Shown: positions 1 to 8,638 of the stretch, piece after piece
How the letters are laid out: every line of letters starts with the position of its first letter
Position numbering within the stretch: position 1 is the first letter of the stretch
DNA from: UBA4486 sp041984885
Lineage (GTDB): Bacteria > Pseudomonadota > Gammaproteobacteria > Eutrophobiales > Eutrophobiaceae
DNA length: 64,000 nt
Direction of reading: 5' to 3'
NCBI GenBank assembly: GCA_041984885.1
Contig: JBHIXH010000011.1
Span: forward strand, 1 to 64,000
Position numbers and translations under genes: made by a program
Notes under the pieces: generated by a model
The model's input: only the letters and a program-made list of their open reading frames with translations
What the model was told of the DNA's origin: nothing
The model's database searches: none

Positions 1-1267
1 GATTCAGCCTGTCGGCGAGAAAACCGGCCAGTTTCTCGAGGTCGACGCTTTGCTGCGGTTGCTCCGAGCGCAGTGACTTGACGCTGACCTGTTGTTGTTG
101 AAGTTCCGCATCGCCGAGGATCAGTGCGATTTCTGCGGCCGATTTGTCGGCTTTTTTGAACTGGCTTTTCATACTGCCGCCGCCATGGTGTGTTTGTAAC
201 CTGAGACCGGGCAGCTCGTCACGCAGCCGTTCGGCCAGTCGCAAACCGTAGTCTGTAGCTGCCGCGTCGGCCAGGATCAGGTAGACGTGCACGCGGCTCG
301 TATCTGTCAGCGTCGAGTCGTTGACCAGTTCAACCAGCCGCTCAAGACCAATAGCAAAACCAATCGCCGGTGTTTCGGAACCGCCAAAGTGTGCGACCAG
401 GCCATCATAACGGCCGCCGGCACAGACAGTACCCTGTGCGCCCAGCGCATCGGTGATCCATTCAAATACGGTTTTGCCATAGTAATCGAGCCCGCGGACG
501 AGTCGGGGATTAATTGTGTAGGCGAGGTCTTCGGCATCGAGCAACCGGCACAAGCGGGCGAAATGATCGGCCGACTCAGCATCGATGTGGTCAGTGAATG
601 TGGGTGCTGCCGCGATCAAGGCTTGCATGGCCGGGTTTTTACTATCGAGTATGCGCAGCGGATTTTTATCGAGGCGAATGCGACTGTCGTCATCCAGTTG
701 ATCCTGATGCGCAGAGAAATATTCGACCAGCACATCGCGATACGCGGCGCGCGCGTCACTCGAGCCCAGCGTGTTCAATTCCAGCCGGACATTATCGATA
801 CCGAGTTCACGCCACAGGCGGGCCGTTAGAAATAACAGTTCGGCATCAATTTCGGGTCCAGCGAGACCAAATGCCTCGACACCGATCTGGTGAAACTGGC
901 GTTGTCGGCCCCTCTGCGGACGCTCATGGCGAAACATCGGGCCGAGATACCAGAGTTTCTGAACCTGGTTATGAAATAAGCCATGTTCCAGTCCGGCACG
1001 CACACAGCTGGCCGTGCCTTCCGGTCGCAGGGTCAGGCTGTCGCCATTGCGATCGGCAAATGTGTACATTTCCTTGGTGACAATATCGCTGGTCTCACCG
1101 ATCGACCGTTGAAACAACTCGGTCTTTTCGACAATCGGTAGCCGGATTTCCTGATAGGCATAGCGGTGCAACAGTTCGCGCATCGTCGCTTCCACCGACT
1201 GCCATTGTGCCGTGGCGCCTGGCAGTATGTCGTGCATGCCACGAATAGCTTGAAGTTTATTCGTCAA
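1..1267 (-). CDS. hisS: Histidyl-tRNA synthetase, last few residues cut by window edge
   Basis: Charges tRNA-His with histidine in the cytoplasm; class II synthetase. About 422 codons are visible, against 424 residues for the E. coli enzyme, so only a few C-terminal residues are missing. Reading from the chosen start gives TNKLQAIRGMHDILP, the family's N-terminal signature. Motif 2 (FRHERPQRGR), the histidine-binding RGLDYYGKTVFEW and GGRYDGL are all present, followed by the anticodon-binding domain. The start is a TTG at 1265-1267 with GAGAGA just upstream; no ATG lies in frame near the signature. It is the last visible gene of ndk-rlmN-pilW-rodZ-hisS, 88 nt after rodZ. In most relatives ispG sits between rodZ and hisS; it is absent here. 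Confidence 0.95.
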   Translation of the reverse strand, partial: MTNKLQAIRGMHDILPGATAQWQSVEATMRELLHRYAYQEIRLPIVEKTELFQRSIGETSDIVTKEMYTFADRNGDSLTLRPEGTASCVRAGLEHGLFHNQVQKLWYLGPMFRHERPQRGRQRQFHQIGVEAFGLAGPEIDAELLFLTARLWRELGIDNVRLELNTLGSSDARAAYRDVLVEYFSAHQDQLDDDSRIRLDKNPLRILDSKNPAMQALIAAAPTFTDHIDAESADHFARLCRLLDAEDLAYTINPRLVRGLDYYGKTVFEWITDALGAQGTVCAGGRYDGLVAHFGGSETPAIGFAIGLERLVELVNDSTLTDTSRVHVYLILADAAATDYGLRLAERLRDELPGLRLQTHHGGGSMKSQFKKADKSAAEIALILGDAELQQQQVSVKSLRSEQPQQSVDLEKLAGFLADRLN

Positions 1268-1355
1268 ATAAGGTCTCTCGGGATCAGTTGGCGGGATTCG
1301 ATTGTTTGCCGGTGCAAACGCATGGGCCGGATGAATCTACCGGAAAATATCGTTG

Positions 1356-2255
1356 TTATTCCAGCTTGAATCGGGCAACACCGGCAGTCTCATGCGGTTC
1401 AATGTCAAACGGTTTACCCCGCCAGTTGACGTTGACGCCCTGGCTATTGCCAAGCACAACACTGATCGGTGTGGTGCCAGTGATACTGATTTGTTCGCCC
1501 GGCTTGGCCAGGTTCAGATACAGTTTCTCACGCTCGGCATCGCGCACTTCTATCCAGGAATCGGCGTTCACCTGTATGACAAGAATGGCGTCGGATAGCG
1601 CGGACGCAGATTCAGTCGCGACATTTCCGGGGCCGGGCAAGTCAGCCGATTCAATATCGAGCAGCGGTTCTGCCGGCTCGGGGATGTCCTCTACCAGTTC
1701 CGGCTCAATGGCTGCCGTGTCGGTATCCTGAGACAAGAATGGTCCCGGTGGATGTTCAATCACCTCAAACGTGTAGTGAAACCCGCCGGCATGGGGACCA
1801 CCTGCACTGGTATGACCTGATTCTGACGCCGCCGTATTTTCATCACGAACGATAAATTCGCTTTGCCACCAGATTAACAGCAACAACACAAGTCCGAACG
1901 AGATCAGGTACGTCATGATCTTGACCGGCTTGTCGGTGCTACTGAATTGCGCCGGTTTTTTCACTTGCGGCACAATCTCAGGGCTACTCATGGTTGCATT
2001 GCTGCCATCATCATATTGATGAACCAACTCATCTGCGTTTAAACCAACATGACGGGCAACACTGCGGATATAACCTTTGACGTAGGTTGGTGCGGCCAGC
2101 TGATCAAACTGATTGTTTTCCAGATGTTGAATAATGTTCGGTTGCAGGTGCAACATGGCGGCAAGATCCTGTAGCGACAGGTTCTTGCTCTCGCGCGCCG
2201 CACGCAAACGTTCGCCTAACGATTGACTGGTCTGATTTTCGTTAGTGTCGTTCAT
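1356..2255 (-). CDS. rodZ: Cytoskeleton protein RodZ
   Basis: Bitopic inner-membrane protein that links MreB filaments to the cell-wall elongation machinery and sets rod shape. The 299-residue product has an N-terminal Cro-type helix-turn-helix domain (about 12-80), a charged linker, one transmembrane segment at about 113-130 (rich in Leu, Ile and Trp) and a periplasmic DUF4115 domain at about 215-299 (DSWIEVRDA and the GxPFDI-type end). The linker between the membrane segment and DUF4115 is acidic and Pro/Glu rich. Length and architecture fit the family. It follows pilW by 2 nt on the same strand, the usual pilW-rodZ order in gammaproteobacteria. Confidence 0.92.
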   Translation of the reverse strand: MNDTNENQTSQSLGERLRAARESKNLSLQDLAAMLHLQPNIIQHLENNQFDQLAAPTYVKGYIRSVARHVGLNADELVHQYDDGSNATMSSPEIVPQVKKPAQFSSTDKPVKIMTYLISFGLVLLLLIWWQSEFIVRDENTAASESGHTSAGGPHAGGFHYTFEVIEHPPGPFLSQDTDTAAIEPELVEDIPEPAEPLLDIESADLPGPGNVATESASALSDAILVIQVNADSWIEVRDAEREKLYLNLAKPGEQISITGTTPISVVLGNSQGVNVNWRGKPFDIEPHETAGVARFKLE

Positions 2256-2257
2256 AT

Positions 2258-3040
2258 TTATAATGTGGACTCGCGTAACAGCCGCGCTTCGCGACTATCG
2301 GGGAAGTTGTTTCGTAACTGCAATGCATAACTTGAAACCGCATCCCGATCGCCCAGTTCTCTCTCGATCTGTATGCCCAACCACAAACTGTTTGCCGTGT
2401 GCGTGTTCGCACTTACATAACGCTGTAAGTAACCACGGGCAGACAGTGCATTGCCTTTATGCAGGCTGATTTCAGACATCTTGATCAGTGCAGGCGAGAT
2501 GTTCGGATTCTTTTCCAGTGCCCTGCGAAAATATTCTTCAGCCTTGTCTGACTGGTTGTTTTTTAATGTACACAGACCCGCGTTGGTATAGGCTATTTCG
2601 GGCGAGCTGTACAAGGGGTTTTCTGCCGCCCGAACAAACGCGTTTTCGGATTCATCGAGTCGTCCGGTGGCACATAAAAACTGGCCATAGTTATTCAATG
2701 TTATTGACTCGGACGGATTGATATCCAGTGCCCGATCAAAATATTTTTCTGCATCGTCAAAGCGTCCCATGCGTTGATGCAGGATCGCCAGCACGTTTAA
2801 CGTTGCATAGTAATTCGGGTCGGCATCCAGCGCCTTTTCCAGTTTCTCCAGCGACTTTTGATACTGTTTCTGCTCCATGTAGGCGGTTCCAAGCCGCAGG
2901 TTGGCCAGCGCCACTTCATTTGTTGTTGTCGGGCTGCGTTGGATTGAGCCGGAGGAAGAAGTTGTCGGGATCGTGTTGCAGGCACCTAGCAAGGTAACCG
3001 AGAGGAGCAATATTAAGACCGGTTTCGGAAAACTCTTCAA
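2258..3040 (-). CDS. pilW: Type IV pilus biogenesis/stability TPR lipoprotein PilW (PilF)
   Basis: Outer-membrane lipoprotein that acts as pilotin for the PilQ secretin in type IV pilus assembly. The 260-residue product has a lipoprotein signal with lipobox LLGAC (Cys21) and then about six tetratricopeptide repeats, for example YYATLNVLAILHQRMGRFDD and its repeats. The start is a TTG that overlaps the rlmN stop as TTGA; the signal peptide reads well from it and no other in-frame start fits. Position between rlmN and rodZ is the standard gammaproteobacterial order. No other pilus gene lies in the window. Confidence 0.9.
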   Translation of the reverse strand: MKSFPKPVLILLLSVTLLGACNTIPTTSSSGSIQRSPTTTNEVALANLRLGTAYMEQKQYQKSLEKLEKALDADPNYYATLNVLAILHQRMGRFDDAEKYFDRALDINPSESITLNNYGQFLCATGRLDESENAFVRAAENPLYSSPEIAYTNAGLCTLKNNQSDKAEEYFRRALEKNPNISPALIKMSEISLHKGNALSARGYLQRYVSANTHTANSLWLGIQIERELGDRDAVSSYALQLRNNFPDSREARLLRESTL

Positions 3041-4137
3041 TGTGTCGTCCTGGTTGAACGGGTTCGGGCCTGATGACGACGACTTTTCGCCCTGACCTGG
3101 CCGACAAGTTGGCCGCAGGCCGCAGCAATGTCATCACCGCGGGTCTTGCGTGTTGTTGTTACCAGTCCGGACTTGATCAAGATACGACGAAACGCATCGA
3201 TTCGGTCTGCGGGTGGACAACGAAACTCGGTAGCAGGAAACGGATTGAACGGGATCAGGTTTATTTTGGCGGGTAGGTCGCGTAACAGTCTGGTCAGCTG
3301 CTTTGCGTCGTCAGCACTATCATTGACCCCATCAAGCATTACGTATTCAAACGTTATCGAATCCCCACCCCGTATCTTGGCATATCGACTGCATGCTGCC
3401 AATAGCTCGGCCAACGGGTACTTGCGATTAATCGGTACGATTTGATCACGCAGGTGGTCATTTGCAGCGTGCAGGGAGACGGCCAGCGCGACGTCGCATT
3501 CCTGCGAGAGGCGATCGATGCCTGGCACGATTCCGGCAGTACTGACCGTGACCCGCCGTTTGGCCAGGCCGTAGGCCTGATCATCCGTCATTAATCTGAG
3601 CGCAGGCAACACCTGGTCGAAATTCAGCAGGGGTTCACCCATCCCCATCATAACGACGTTTGTGATCCTGTGTTCGGGGTGCTGAAACTGTTGCAGTTGA
3701 TCCATTGCCAGCCACAGTTGCGAGATGATCTCGGCCGTTGTCAGGTTACGATTAAAGCCCTGTTTCGCGGTGGAACAGAACTGGCAGTCAAGCGGGCAGC
3801 CGACCTGCGAGGATATACACAAGGTGCCACGGTTTTCTTCCGGTATGAACACGGTCTCGACCGAGTTGCCGGTGTTATCCAGTTCGATCAGCCATTTGCG
3901 GGTACCATCGGTCGAAGTCTGGCATTGTTTAATCTGTGGCAAGCGGATTTCTGCCTGATCTGGCAGGCTACTGCGCAACAGCTTGCTCAGGTTTGTCATC
4001 GCATCGAATTCAGTGATGCCATGTTGATGAATCCATTTCACCAGTTGTGTCGCCCGAAACGGTTTCTCGCCTATGGAGACGAAGAATGACTCCATTGACT
4101 GGCGATCCAGATTCAACAGGTTAACCGGGCTGGCCAT
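3037..4137 (-). CDS. rlmN: Dual-specificity 23S rRNA/tRNA adenine C2-methyltransferase RlmN
   Basis: Radical SAM enzyme that methylates A2503 of 23S rRNA and A37 of some tRNAs. The 366-residue product has the radical SAM cluster C-x3-C-x2-C at Cys114, Cys118 and Cys121 (GCPLDCQFCST). Near the end, Cys341 (AAACGQL) is the methyl-carrying cysteine. The reading frame stays open upstream, but that part only mirrors the end of ndk; the ATG at 4135-4137 starts MASPVNLLNLDR, which matches the family. It begins 4 nt after the ndk stop, so translation is probably coupled to ndk. The last 4 nt overlap pilW. The C-terminal tail after the catalytic domain is basic and rich in Arg and Thr. Confidence 0.94.
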   Translation of the reverse strand: MASPVNLLNLDRQSMESFFVSIGEKPFRATQLVKWIHQHGITEFDAMTNLSKLLRSSLPDQAEIRLPQIKQCQTSTDGTRKWLIELDNTGNSVETVFIPEENRGTLCISSQVGCPLDCQFCSTAKQGFNRNLTTAEIISQLWLAMDQLQQFQHPEHRITNVVMMGMGEPLLNFDQVLPALRLMTDDQAYGLAKRRVTVSTAGIVPGIDRLSQECDVALAVSLHAANDHLRDQIVPINRKYPLAELLAACSRYAKIRGGDSITFEYVMLDGVNDSADDAKQLTRLLRDLPAKINLIPFNPFPATEFRCPPADRIDAFRRILIKSGLVTTTRKTRGDDIAAACGQLVGQVRAKSRRHQARTRSTRTTH

Positions 4138-4141
4138 TATT

Positions 4142-4588
4142 CTAGCGTGTGCGCGGACAGATCTCGTCGTCGTTGAAGAAGACCGCAATCTCGCGTTCAG
4201 CCGATTCCTGGCTGTCGGAACCGTGTACGGCGTTTTCCTGAATCTCGATTTCCGGGTCTTTAACGGCAAAGCTGTTGCGTATCGTACCGGGGTCCGCATC
4301 CGATGGTTTGGTTGCCCCCATTAAAGTGCGGTAACGGCTGATGGCGGACTCACCCTCGAGTACTGAAACCATGATTGGGCCGGAAGTCATGAATTCGATC
4401 AAACTGCCAAAGAACGGGCGCTCTTTATGTACGGAATACAGATCTTCGGCCTTCTCTTGCGTCAGGTGCACCATCTTCGCCGCGACGATAACGAGTGAGT
4501 CATTCTCAATCATTTGCAGGATACCACCGATGACGTTGTTGCCGACCGCATCCGGCTTGATGATGGACAGTGTGCGTTCAATACTCAT
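4142..4588 (-). CDS. ndk: Nucleoside diphosphate kinase
   Basis: Transfers the gamma phosphate from ATP to nucleoside diphosphates through a phosphohistidine. The 148-residue product shows the catalytic motif NAVHGSDS with His122, and the N-terminal SIERTLSIIKPDAV. It is slightly longer than the usual 141-143 residues, with a few extra C-terminal residues (DDEICPRTR). The ATG at 4586-4588 has GGAG 9-12 nt upstream, which decides the start over an upstream ATG in the same frame. It is the first gene of the ndk-rlmN-pilW-rodZ-hisS unit and has a clear promoter at 4647-4674. Confidence 0.95.
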   Translation of the reverse strand: MSIERTLSIIKPDAVGNNVIGGILQMIENDSLVIVAAKMVHLTQEKAEDLYSVHKERPFFGSLIEFMTSGPIMVSVLEGESAISRYRTLMGATKPSDADPGTIRNSFAVKDPEIEIQENAVHGSDSQESAEREIAVFFNDDEICPRTR

Positions 4589-4646
4589 GCTTAAAACTCC
4601 AGTAACGATAGTAAAAAATCTTTCAGCCTGACGGCGTTTGCGCGCG

Positions 4647-4674
4647 ATTATACGCATTCAAACCGGGCAGACAA
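4647..4674 (-). promoter_or_regulatory. Sigma-70 promoter of ndk
   Basis: On the minus strand a perfect -10 box TATAAT (4652-4647) lies 16 nt after TTGTCT (4674-4669), a 4 of 6 match to the -35 consensus. The base run after the -10 is CGCGCGC, a GC-rich discriminator. The predicted transcript leader is about 50 nt before the ndk ATG. This is a pattern call, not a mapped start site. Confidence 0.6.
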
Positions 4675-4713
4675 CTCGACCTGTCCAGATGTTTCACGGT
4701 TGTTTTCTGTGTC

Positions 4714-5052
4714 TTACTGACTCACCTTTTCCGAACAGACCATAATCAAGCCGTGTTCGACCTTGACCGGATAACAGTTCAACGGCTCATACGCGGGCGG
4801 CGTCAGCGCAGCCCCGGTTTTTACATCGAAACGGGCACCGTGTCTCGGACAGATGATCTGATCATTTTCGATTAACTGGTCGTTTTGCAAACCACAGCCA
4901 AGCATTTCGAAGCGTTCATGACTGCAGGTGTTATCGACGGCGTAGATGTTGCCATCGACATTGATAACAGCAATATTGGTGTCACCGGCAGCGACAACCT
5001 GCGCCTGACCGGGGGGTAATTCATCCAGCAAGCCAACATCAAACCACTCCAT
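4714..5052 (-). CDS. Rieske-type 2Fe-2S ferredoxin in the SUF operon
   Basis: Small soluble protein, 112 residues, made almost wholly of one Rieske domain of the non-haem dioxygenase ferredoxin type. The cluster ligands are Cys43-x-His45 (CSH) and Cys68-x2-His71 (CPRH). No signal peptide or membrane anchor is visible, so it should be cytoplasmic, unlike PetA at 53934. It is the last gene of the SUF operon, 2 nt after sufT, with no terminator seen in between. Proteins of this kind are often found at the end of SUF operons and may carry electrons for cluster assembly; that role is inferred from position. No oxygenase is nearby. Confidence 0.85.
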   Translation of the reverse strand: MEWFDVGLLDELPPGQAQVVAAGDTNIAVINVDGNIYAVDNTCSHERFEMLGCGLQNDQLIENDQIICPRHGARFDVKTGAALTPPAYEPLNCYPVKVEHGLIMVCSEKVSQ

Positions 5053-5054
5053 GA

Positions 5055-5612
5055 TTAATACATCCCGGTCTGTAATCGTGCTGCTTCTGACATCATCTCC
5101 TGTGACCAGGGTGGATCGAATGTCAGTTCAACATTGACTTCAGTGACGTTATCCACCTCAGCGACTTTTTCCTTGACGTCGTCCGCAAGAAACTGGCCCA
5201 TGCCACAACCGGGGGCGGTCAGTGTCATCATAATATCGACCCGGTTGCCATCGTCGGTTTTGTTTATCACACATTCGTAGACAAGACCGAGCTCCACGAT
5301 GTTGATTGGAATCTCCGGGTCATAACAGGTACGCAACTGGTCCCAGATTTCATCCTCGTCGACGCTGCCGTCGCCGATTAGCGTTTTTTTCCTTGCCGTG
5401 TGTTGTTCAATTTCAAAACCGAGTGCATCGGCATCCTGCTGGGCGATGCGTACAAGATTACCGTTTATATTAATAGTGTATGAACCACCGAGCGCCTGCG
5501 TGATATAGACAACGGAACCTTCCGGCACGGTGACAGGTGTACCGGTCGGGATTAATGCAGCTTCGACATCGCGTTCAACGGTTATGGGTTCGTGCAGATT
5601 GGGTTCTTGCAT
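5055..5612 (-). CDS. sufT: Fe-S cluster assembly protein SufT (MIP18/DUF59 family)
   Basis: Auxiliary factor for maturation of Fe-S proteins. The 185-residue product has an N-terminal SufT-specific part (TGTPVTVPEGSVVYITQALGG) and a C-terminal MIP18/DUF59 domain with DQLRTCYDPEIPINIVELGL and the conserved Cys of APGCGMG. The ATG at 5610-5612 (MQEPNLHEPITVERD) is preferred over an upstream in-frame ATG inside sufU, because homology begins there. It lies 8 nt after sufU and 2 nt before the Rieske gene. SufT is known to matter most under high demand for clusters; nothing here shows separate regulation. Confidence 0.88.
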   Translation of the reverse strand: MQEPNLHEPITVERDVEAALIPTGTPVTVPEGSVVYITQALGGSYTININGNLVRIAQQDADALGFEIEQHTARKKTLIGDGSVDEDEIWDQLRTCYDPEIPINIVELGLVYECVINKTDDGNRVDIMMTLTAPGCGMGQFLADDVKEKVAEVDNVTEVNVELTFDPPWSQEMMSEAARLQTGMY

Positions 5613-5620
5613 CGTTATTC

Positions 5621-6067
5621 CTATTCGGTTGTGACCGGTGTTTCCTCGCCCTGCAACACACCATGCAAGGTATGCCAGCACAGCGTGGCGCATTTCACCC
5701 GGGCCGGATATTCGCGTACGCCGGCGAGCGCGGCGAGTTTGCCGAAGGTTTCAAGATCGAGTTCGTTATCCGTTGTTACCAGGTCATGGAACTGTTCAAA
5801 GATCGTTTCTGCCTCGGTTAACGATTTGCCTTTGAGTGCCTCTGTCATCAACGAGGCTGAAGCAACCGAAATCGCACAACCACTGCCGTCAAAGGAAATC
5901 CCGTTTATCTTTTGATTATCGGTGTTCAGGTACAGGGTCAGCTTGTCACCACACAGCGGATTAAACCCTTCGAGCACATGGTTCGCATTCTCCAGCTTGC
6001 CGAAGTTTCGCGGGCTGCGGTTATGATCGACGATCACTTCCTGGTACAGGTCCTGTAGATCAAACAT
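5621..6067 (-). CDS. sufU: SUF system sulfur-transfer protein SufU
   Basis: IscU-fold protein that accepts sulfur from SufS. The 148-residue product has the three cysteines and the aspartate of the family: Cys39 and Asp41 (NPLCGD), Cys64 (GSGCAIS) and Cys126 (VKCATLCW). The KCATL motif and the longer stretch between the second and third cysteine mark it as SufU and not IscU; the IscU LPPVK motif is absent. The ATG shares one base with the sufS stop (TGATG), so translation is coupled. No sufE is present, so SufU is the likely partner of SufS. An in-frame ATG 21 nt upstream lies inside sufS and is less likely. Confidence 0.9.
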   Translation of the reverse strand: MFDLQDLYQEVIVDHNRSPRNFGKLENANHVLEGFNPLCGDKLTLYLNTDNQKINGISFDGSGCAISVASASLMTEALKGKSLTEAETIFEQFHDLVTTDNELDLETFGKLAALAGVREYPARVKCATLCWHTLHGVLQGEETPVTTE

Positions 6068-7320
6068 CAGTGAAAAATCTCCTGACATTTCCTGATCGCC
6101 GCCGCCAGTTTATCGATCTCATCGCGGGTGTTGTAAAAGGCGAGCGAGGCGCGCGCGGTTGCCGGCAGTTGATATCGTTCCATCACCGGCATGGCACAAT
6201 GATGACCGGCGCGAATCGCAATGCCTTCATGATCGAGTATGGTACCAATATCATGCGGATGAATACCGGCCAGCGTAAACGACAGAATACCGGTCTTGTT
6301 TTTTGCCGTGCCGATCAACTGCAAGCCGTCGATCGAATCCAGTAATTCGGTACCATAGTGTAACAGTTGCTGTTCGTAATCCTGCAGCTGTGCATCATCC
6401 AGTGTTTGCAGGTAGTCAATCGCGGCACCAAGACCGATGCTGTCGGCAATGTTCGGTGTACCGGCTTCAAACTTGTATGGCAGATCGTTATAAAGAGTCT
6501 TCTCCATCGTCACCATCTTGATCATGTCACCGCCGCCCTGGTATGGCGGCATGGATTCAAGCAGATCGTGTTTACCGTAAAGCACACCGATTCCGGTCGG
6601 ACCAAACAGTTTATGGCCGGAGAACACGTAAAAATCACAATCGAGTGCCTGCACATCGATCCGTTGATGCGGGATTGCCTGTGCTCCATCAAGCAGGACC
6701 CTGGCACCTACGGCATGCGCTTTCTTGATAATTGTCTCAACCGGGTTGATCGTGCCTAGTGCGTTGGAGATATGCACGACGGCGACAAGTTTCGTTTGGT
6801 CCGTTAACAATCGTTCGAACGCATCCATGTCCAGTTCGCCCTCATCCGTGATCGGCACGTAGCGCAGGTTCGCGCCGGTTTGTTCAGCCAGCATCTGCCA
6901 GGGAACAATGTTCGAATGATGCTCCATCTCTGTGATCAGGATGTCATCACCGGCTTTAAGCTGGTCGCGACCAAACGTTTGTGCGACAAGGTTGATGCCT
7001 TCAGTTGCACCGCGGACAAAGATGATTTCCTTTTCTGAGCCGGCGTTGATGTATGCCTGTATCTTGCTGCGCGTTTGTTCATACGCATCCGTCGCCTGTT
7101 GACTCAGTGTATGTACACCACGATGTACATTCGAATTGTAGTCGCGGTAGTAGTCAGCAATGCTGTCTATGACACTGGCCGGTTTCTGTGCCGTGGCCGC
7201 ATTGTCGAGATAGACGAGCGCCTTGCCGTGCACCTGTTGTTGCAGGATTGGAAAATCGGCACGGATTTTTTCAACATCGAATGCCATAGCGGTTTGTTCG
7301 GCGACGAGGGGATTACTCAT
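6067..7320 (-). CDS. sufS: Cysteine desulfurase SufS
   Basis: PLP enzyme that takes sulfur from cysteine for Fe-S cluster assembly. The 417-residue product has the PLP lysine Lys237 in SGHKLFGPTG and the persulfide cysteine Cys375 in RAGHHCAMPVM, both typical of group II SufS enzymes. GGDMI and FEAGTPNI are also present. The ATG at 7318-7320 has GGGAG 8 nt upstream and overlaps the end of sufD by 8 nt; a later ATG 33 nt downstream has no such site. Its product should work with SufU from the next gene. Confidence 0.94.
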   Translation of the reverse strand: MSNPLVAEQTAMAFDVEKIRADFPILQQQVHGKALVYLDNAATAQKPASVIDSIADYYRDYNSNVHRGVHTLSQQATDAYEQTRSKIQAYINAGSEKEIIFVRGATEGINLVAQTFGRDQLKAGDDILITEMEHHSNIVPWQMLAEQTGANLRYVPITDEGELDMDAFERLLTDQTKLVAVVHISNALGTINPVETIIKKAHAVGARVLLDGAQAIPHQRIDVQALDCDFYVFSGHKLFGPTGIGVLYGKHDLLESMPPYQGGGDMIKMVTMEKTLYNDLPYKFEAGTPNIADSIGLGAAIDYLQTLDDAQLQDYEQQLLHYGTELLDSIDGLQLIGTAKNKTGILSFTLAGIHPHDIGTILDHEGIAIRAGHHCAMPVMERYQLPATARASLAFYNTRDEIDKLAAAIRKCQEIFH

Positions 7321-8638
7321 GCGTGAACTCCCGTATGACATCGGCATCCGGCAGGCGGCCAAGCACCAGATATTCCAGCCGGTCGCGTATGGGTTTAAGC
7401 TTGATTTCGCGAATGACTTCTTCGGCAAACGCAAACGTCAGCAGGCTACGTGCGGTTTTCCTGTCGATACCACGCGAGCGCAGGTAGAACAACATATTGT
7501 CATCCAGTTGACCGACGGTGGCACCGTGACTGCATTTTACATCGTCGGCATAGATTTCCAGTTCCGGTTTCGTATCGATCTCGGCATCGTTCGATAACAA
7601 CAGGTTGGCGTTCGATTGTTCCGCATCGGTTTTATCCGCGCCTTTATGTACAATCACCTTGCCATTAAAAACGGCACGGCCCTTGTCATCCAGGATACCG
7701 CGGTAGTTCTGTTTGCTTTGCGTATGTTCGACCTGATGGTCGATACGAATATGTTGATCACTGTGCTGGTTTTGTCTGACCATATACAAACCGTTCAGCA
7801 CCGTCGTGGCACCTTTCGCCTGCAGGCGACAATCAAGATCGGTTCGCGCCAGTTCACCGCCGAGCGAGATGGCGTTGGATATATAACGACTGTCAGCCAG
7901 CTGGTTGACCCGTGTATGACCAAGATGGAAGCTGTTCATACTCTCCTGCTGAATTCGATAATGCGTCAACTGACTGTTGGCCTGCATATGCACATCTGTG
8001 ACCGCGTTGGTAAAGTACGTCGCATCATCAAGCCCGATGTAACTTTCAATAATGGTCGCTTGTGAATTTTTTTCACTGACAATCAGGTTGCGAACCTGGT
8101 TACTGACCGGTTCGGCAGACTGCGTGCTGATATAAAGCAGATGCACCGGTGCTGACAGGTCGAGAGATGCCGGCAGATGGATCAGGCTACCCTGCTGCAG
8201 AAACGCGGTATTCAATGCGGTGAAGCTACTGGCTTCCGTGTTCGTCATCTGATTGATGTACTGCAGAATCAATGACTCATGTGTAGCCATTGCACTGGCC
8301 AGGTCACTGATCAATAACGCCTCATGTTCCGGTGCTAGTAAATTCGAATGTACAGCCGAGTAGATACCATTGATGAAAACCAGGCGATGGCATTCAGGTA
8401 AGTCCAGTCCCAGCCCGGCTATTTTTTCATCGCTGATCTGCGGGGCGTGTTCCGCACGCTGAAATGGCTGCTTTGCCAGCTTGCGCACATCGGTGTATTT
8501 CCAGTTTTCCTGCTTGCGGGTCGGAAAGCCGAGTCGCTCAAACTGATCAATGGCCGAGCGTCGCACGGTACCCAGTGCATCGTTGTTGTCGAACAAGCGC
8601 TGTTGCGTGGCGACATAATTATGGACGACATCATTCAT
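7313..8638 (-). CDS. sufD: Fe-S cluster scaffold subunit SufD
   Basis: Subunit of the SufBC2D scaffold that builds clusters in the cytoplasm. The 441-residue product has the family's beta-helix core and C-terminal part with KCSHGATVGQLDDNMLFYLR, where the conserved Cys and His of SufD lie, followed by RGIDRKTARSLLTFAFAEEV. The N-terminal part (TRKQENWKYTDVRKL) is the usual SufD signature. The ATG overlaps the sufC stop as ATGA. Length is normal. Confidence 0.93.
   Translation of the reverse strand: MNDVVHNYVATQQRLFDNNDALGTVRRSAIDQFERLGFPTRKQENWKYTDVRKLAKQPFQRAEHAPQISDEKIAGLGLDLPECHRLVFINGIYSAVHSNLLAPEHEALLISDLASAMATHESLILQYINQMTNTEASSFTALNTAFLQQGSLIHLPASLDLSAPVHLLYISTQSAEPVSNQVRNLIVSEKNSQATIIESYIGLDDATYFTNAVTDVHMQANSQLTHYRIQQESMNSFHLGHTRVNQLADSRYISNAISLGGELARTDLDCRLQAKGATTVLNGLYMVRQNQHSDQHIRIDHQVEHTQSKQNYRGILDDKGRAVFNGKVIVHKGADKTDAEQSNANLLLSNDAEIDTKPELEIYADDVKCSHGATVGQLDDNMLFYLRSRGIDRKTARSLLTFAFAEEVIREIKLKPIRDRLEYLVLGRLPDADVIREFTHE

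Noticed and set aside
287..1369. Plus-strand open frames of 67-180 codons over the left end
   Set aside because: They lie opposite hisS, which has full class II motifs. The antisense frames have no family signature and are products of codon bias.
4138..4299. A 54-residue N-terminal extension of RlmN
   Set aside because: It covers the end of ndk in another frame, has no similarity to RlmN, and the internal ATG at 4137 matches the family start.
4714..5052. Rieske protein as a second bc1 subunit
   Set aside because: No membrane anchor or Tat signal, ferredoxin-type ligands, and SUF operon context; the bc1 Rieske is petA at 53934.
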